From the NCBI GenBank assembly GCA_015499995.1, contig JADNRV010000448.1, forward strand, positions 1-33,792: DNA of 33,792 nucleotides. The letters run 5' to 3'. The translations under genes were made by a program, and so were the position numbers. The notes under the pieces were generated by a model that saw only the letters and a list, made by a program, of their open reading frames with translations, ran no database searches and was not told where the DNA came from. This document shows, piece after piece, positions 32,683-33,792 of this stretch; positions within the stretch are counted from its first letter, which is position 1, and every line of letters starts with the position of its first letter. The DNA comes from Flammula alnicola (lineage: Eukaryota > Basidiomycota > Agaricomycetes > Agaricales > Strophariaceae).

Positions 32683-33792
32683 TTACTTTCCACCCCATAG
32701 CCGTCTCATAAAATGGAGTATTTTTGTTTTAGGAGGTAAAATCTCCCATCTAGGAAATTTATGAGCGAAAGGCAGGATAGATGAAAATGGTAACGCACTG
32801 GACGATTAAGTTTCCTCTCCCAACCACCTGACCACGTTCCCTAATAGGCATGCCAGCACCCTTGACTATGCTACGGCCCTTCATGTTCTTGTCTGATGGG
32901 TAGTCGATCTGGATGACGAGGTTCCGACCATCAATGCCCGTGAAAGGCACTTTTCCTCCTTGTCGACGGAGACCATCGACCCAAGGCAGGCGAACGTCCA
33001 TGATCAAGTCGTCGAAGAGCCGTATGAAGCGATCGTGTGGGACTTCTTCGATAATGAACGCGATATCTTGAAATGCTCCTGGTTTGAACTCGTGGCCCAC
33101 GTTGCGACAGAGAATCCTGGTGCCTGGCCTACACCCAGGGGGATGTCGATCTCTATAACCACATTTTTAGACTTGTTAGACAAATACGAGCGACTGATCC
33201 CGAATCGGAAATGTTTGCCGATGAAAAGTTCTTCAAGCGTAAGGGAAAGCGAGTACACCCATTCTCCAGACGGTCCCAGACCGATGGAGAGCAGAGGTAT
33301 GTTGTAGGGCGGGATTTGAGTCCTGGGATTTGGTTGATCACGGAAAGGAGGGGGCTGAGGTTGATTATAATTTGAAGTCGCCGCCCTGTTCTTAACCATA
33401 GGGATTGGGTTGCTACTGATGAAAGGGTAAAGTCAGTATTTTTGGATAATGAATCGGGAGAAAAATTCCCTCACATTGTTTGCCGAGGGTTGACGTTAGG
33501 AGGAGGGGAGTAGACATTACGGGCCTTCGTGGTACTTGTTGACGTCGCCTTCGATGATTTAGGTCCTTGAGTAGCTTGGCTTGTTGCCTGAGGAACTGGG
33601 CTGAATGATGGAGGCGCTGTATATAATGCGGGTCCTCCGCCTCTTGGTGGCCCTTCATAACTAAAGACGAGGGCGGGCGGCGGTGCCGTGGCGGTATTGG
33701 GCAGACATTGTTTCAGCAGGCTTGCGCACCCCTTGCTTCCAGGAGGAGCGAGGACTTGCTCGCCTGCTTGACGCTGGCGTCGTAAGTGACTC
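32683..33792 (-). CDS. DnaJ C-terminal-domain protein, partial, with apparent frameshift
   Basis: The gene runs off the window at its 5' end. Visible exons: 33792-33475 (start beyond the edge), 33415-32799, 32749-32683. The first visible part is Pro/Ser/Thr-rich with no J-domain in the window. The substrate-binding half of a type II Hsp40 follows: LSLTLEELFIGKHFRF, VVIEIDIPLG, then FKPGAFQDIAFIIEEVPHDRF, DDLIMDVRLPWVDGLR, GMPIRERGQVVGRGNLIVQ and a short end WEILPPK. Members of the family are Hsp70 co-chaperones. Between IPLG and RPGTRILCRNVGHEF the frame shifts by one base at about 33131-33137. Both sides are conserved family sequence, and no splice pair of normal size joins them without losing it. 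It is either a pseudogene, a damaged allele or an assembly error. Confidence 0.75.

Noticed and set aside
1..33792. CRISPR arrays, bacterial-type operons, rRNA or tRNA genes
   Set aside because: No spaced repeats, no tRNA-like T-loop with matching arms and no rRNA sequence were seen. The window is ordinary eukaryotic nuclear DNA.

Overview
The window looks like nuclear DNA of a mushroom-forming basidiomycete (Agaricomycetes). Genes are broken by many short GT-AG introns of about 45-160 nt. The protein families are typical of that group: a DUF6535 membrane protein, an F-box protein with the usual agaricomycete layout, a GMC oxidoreductase with 16 exons, and a short farnesylated pheromone precursor ending in a CaaX box. 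I rebuilt the gene models by hand from splice sites and reading frame. No database search was run, so family names rest on recognised motifs.

Layout. 1-2571: intergenic DNA with a TA-flanked MITE (1155-1571). 2572-3627 (+): secreted Lys/Ala- and His-rich protein. 3794-4598: two nested TA-flanked MITEs. 5096-7949 (+): large nuclear protein with candidate SUMO-interacting motifs. 9823-10568: non-autonomous hAT-type element with an 8-bp target duplication. 11450-12939 (+): F-box protein. 13641-15470 (+): NAK-family kinase of the Env7/STK16 type, tail to tail with 15723-16993 (-), an acidic/basic zinc-finger protein of nucleolar type. 18714-20877 (-): DUF6535 protein. 22274-22396 (-): 40-residue mating-pheromone precursor. 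23478-25719 (+): protein with a formin-type GBD/FH3 region and no formin catalytic half. 26795-29573 (-): membrane-anchored GMC oxidoreductase. 30634-32370 (+): seven-helix membrane protein. 32683-33792 (-): DnaJ C-terminal-domain protein, cut by the window edge and carrying an apparent frameshift.

The genes do not form an obvious metabolic cluster. Most are single-copy housekeeping or lineage-typical genes separated by 0.5-3.5 kb of AT-rich DNA that holds small transposon remnants. The most notable items are the pheromone precursor, which has no recognisable STE3-type receptor beside it; the nested MITE pair, whose insertion order can be read from the sequence; a 4-nt micro-exon in the GMC gene; a probable GC-AG intron inside a zinc finger; and the frameshifted DnaJ-like gene. 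I did not find a convincing new multi-gene system.
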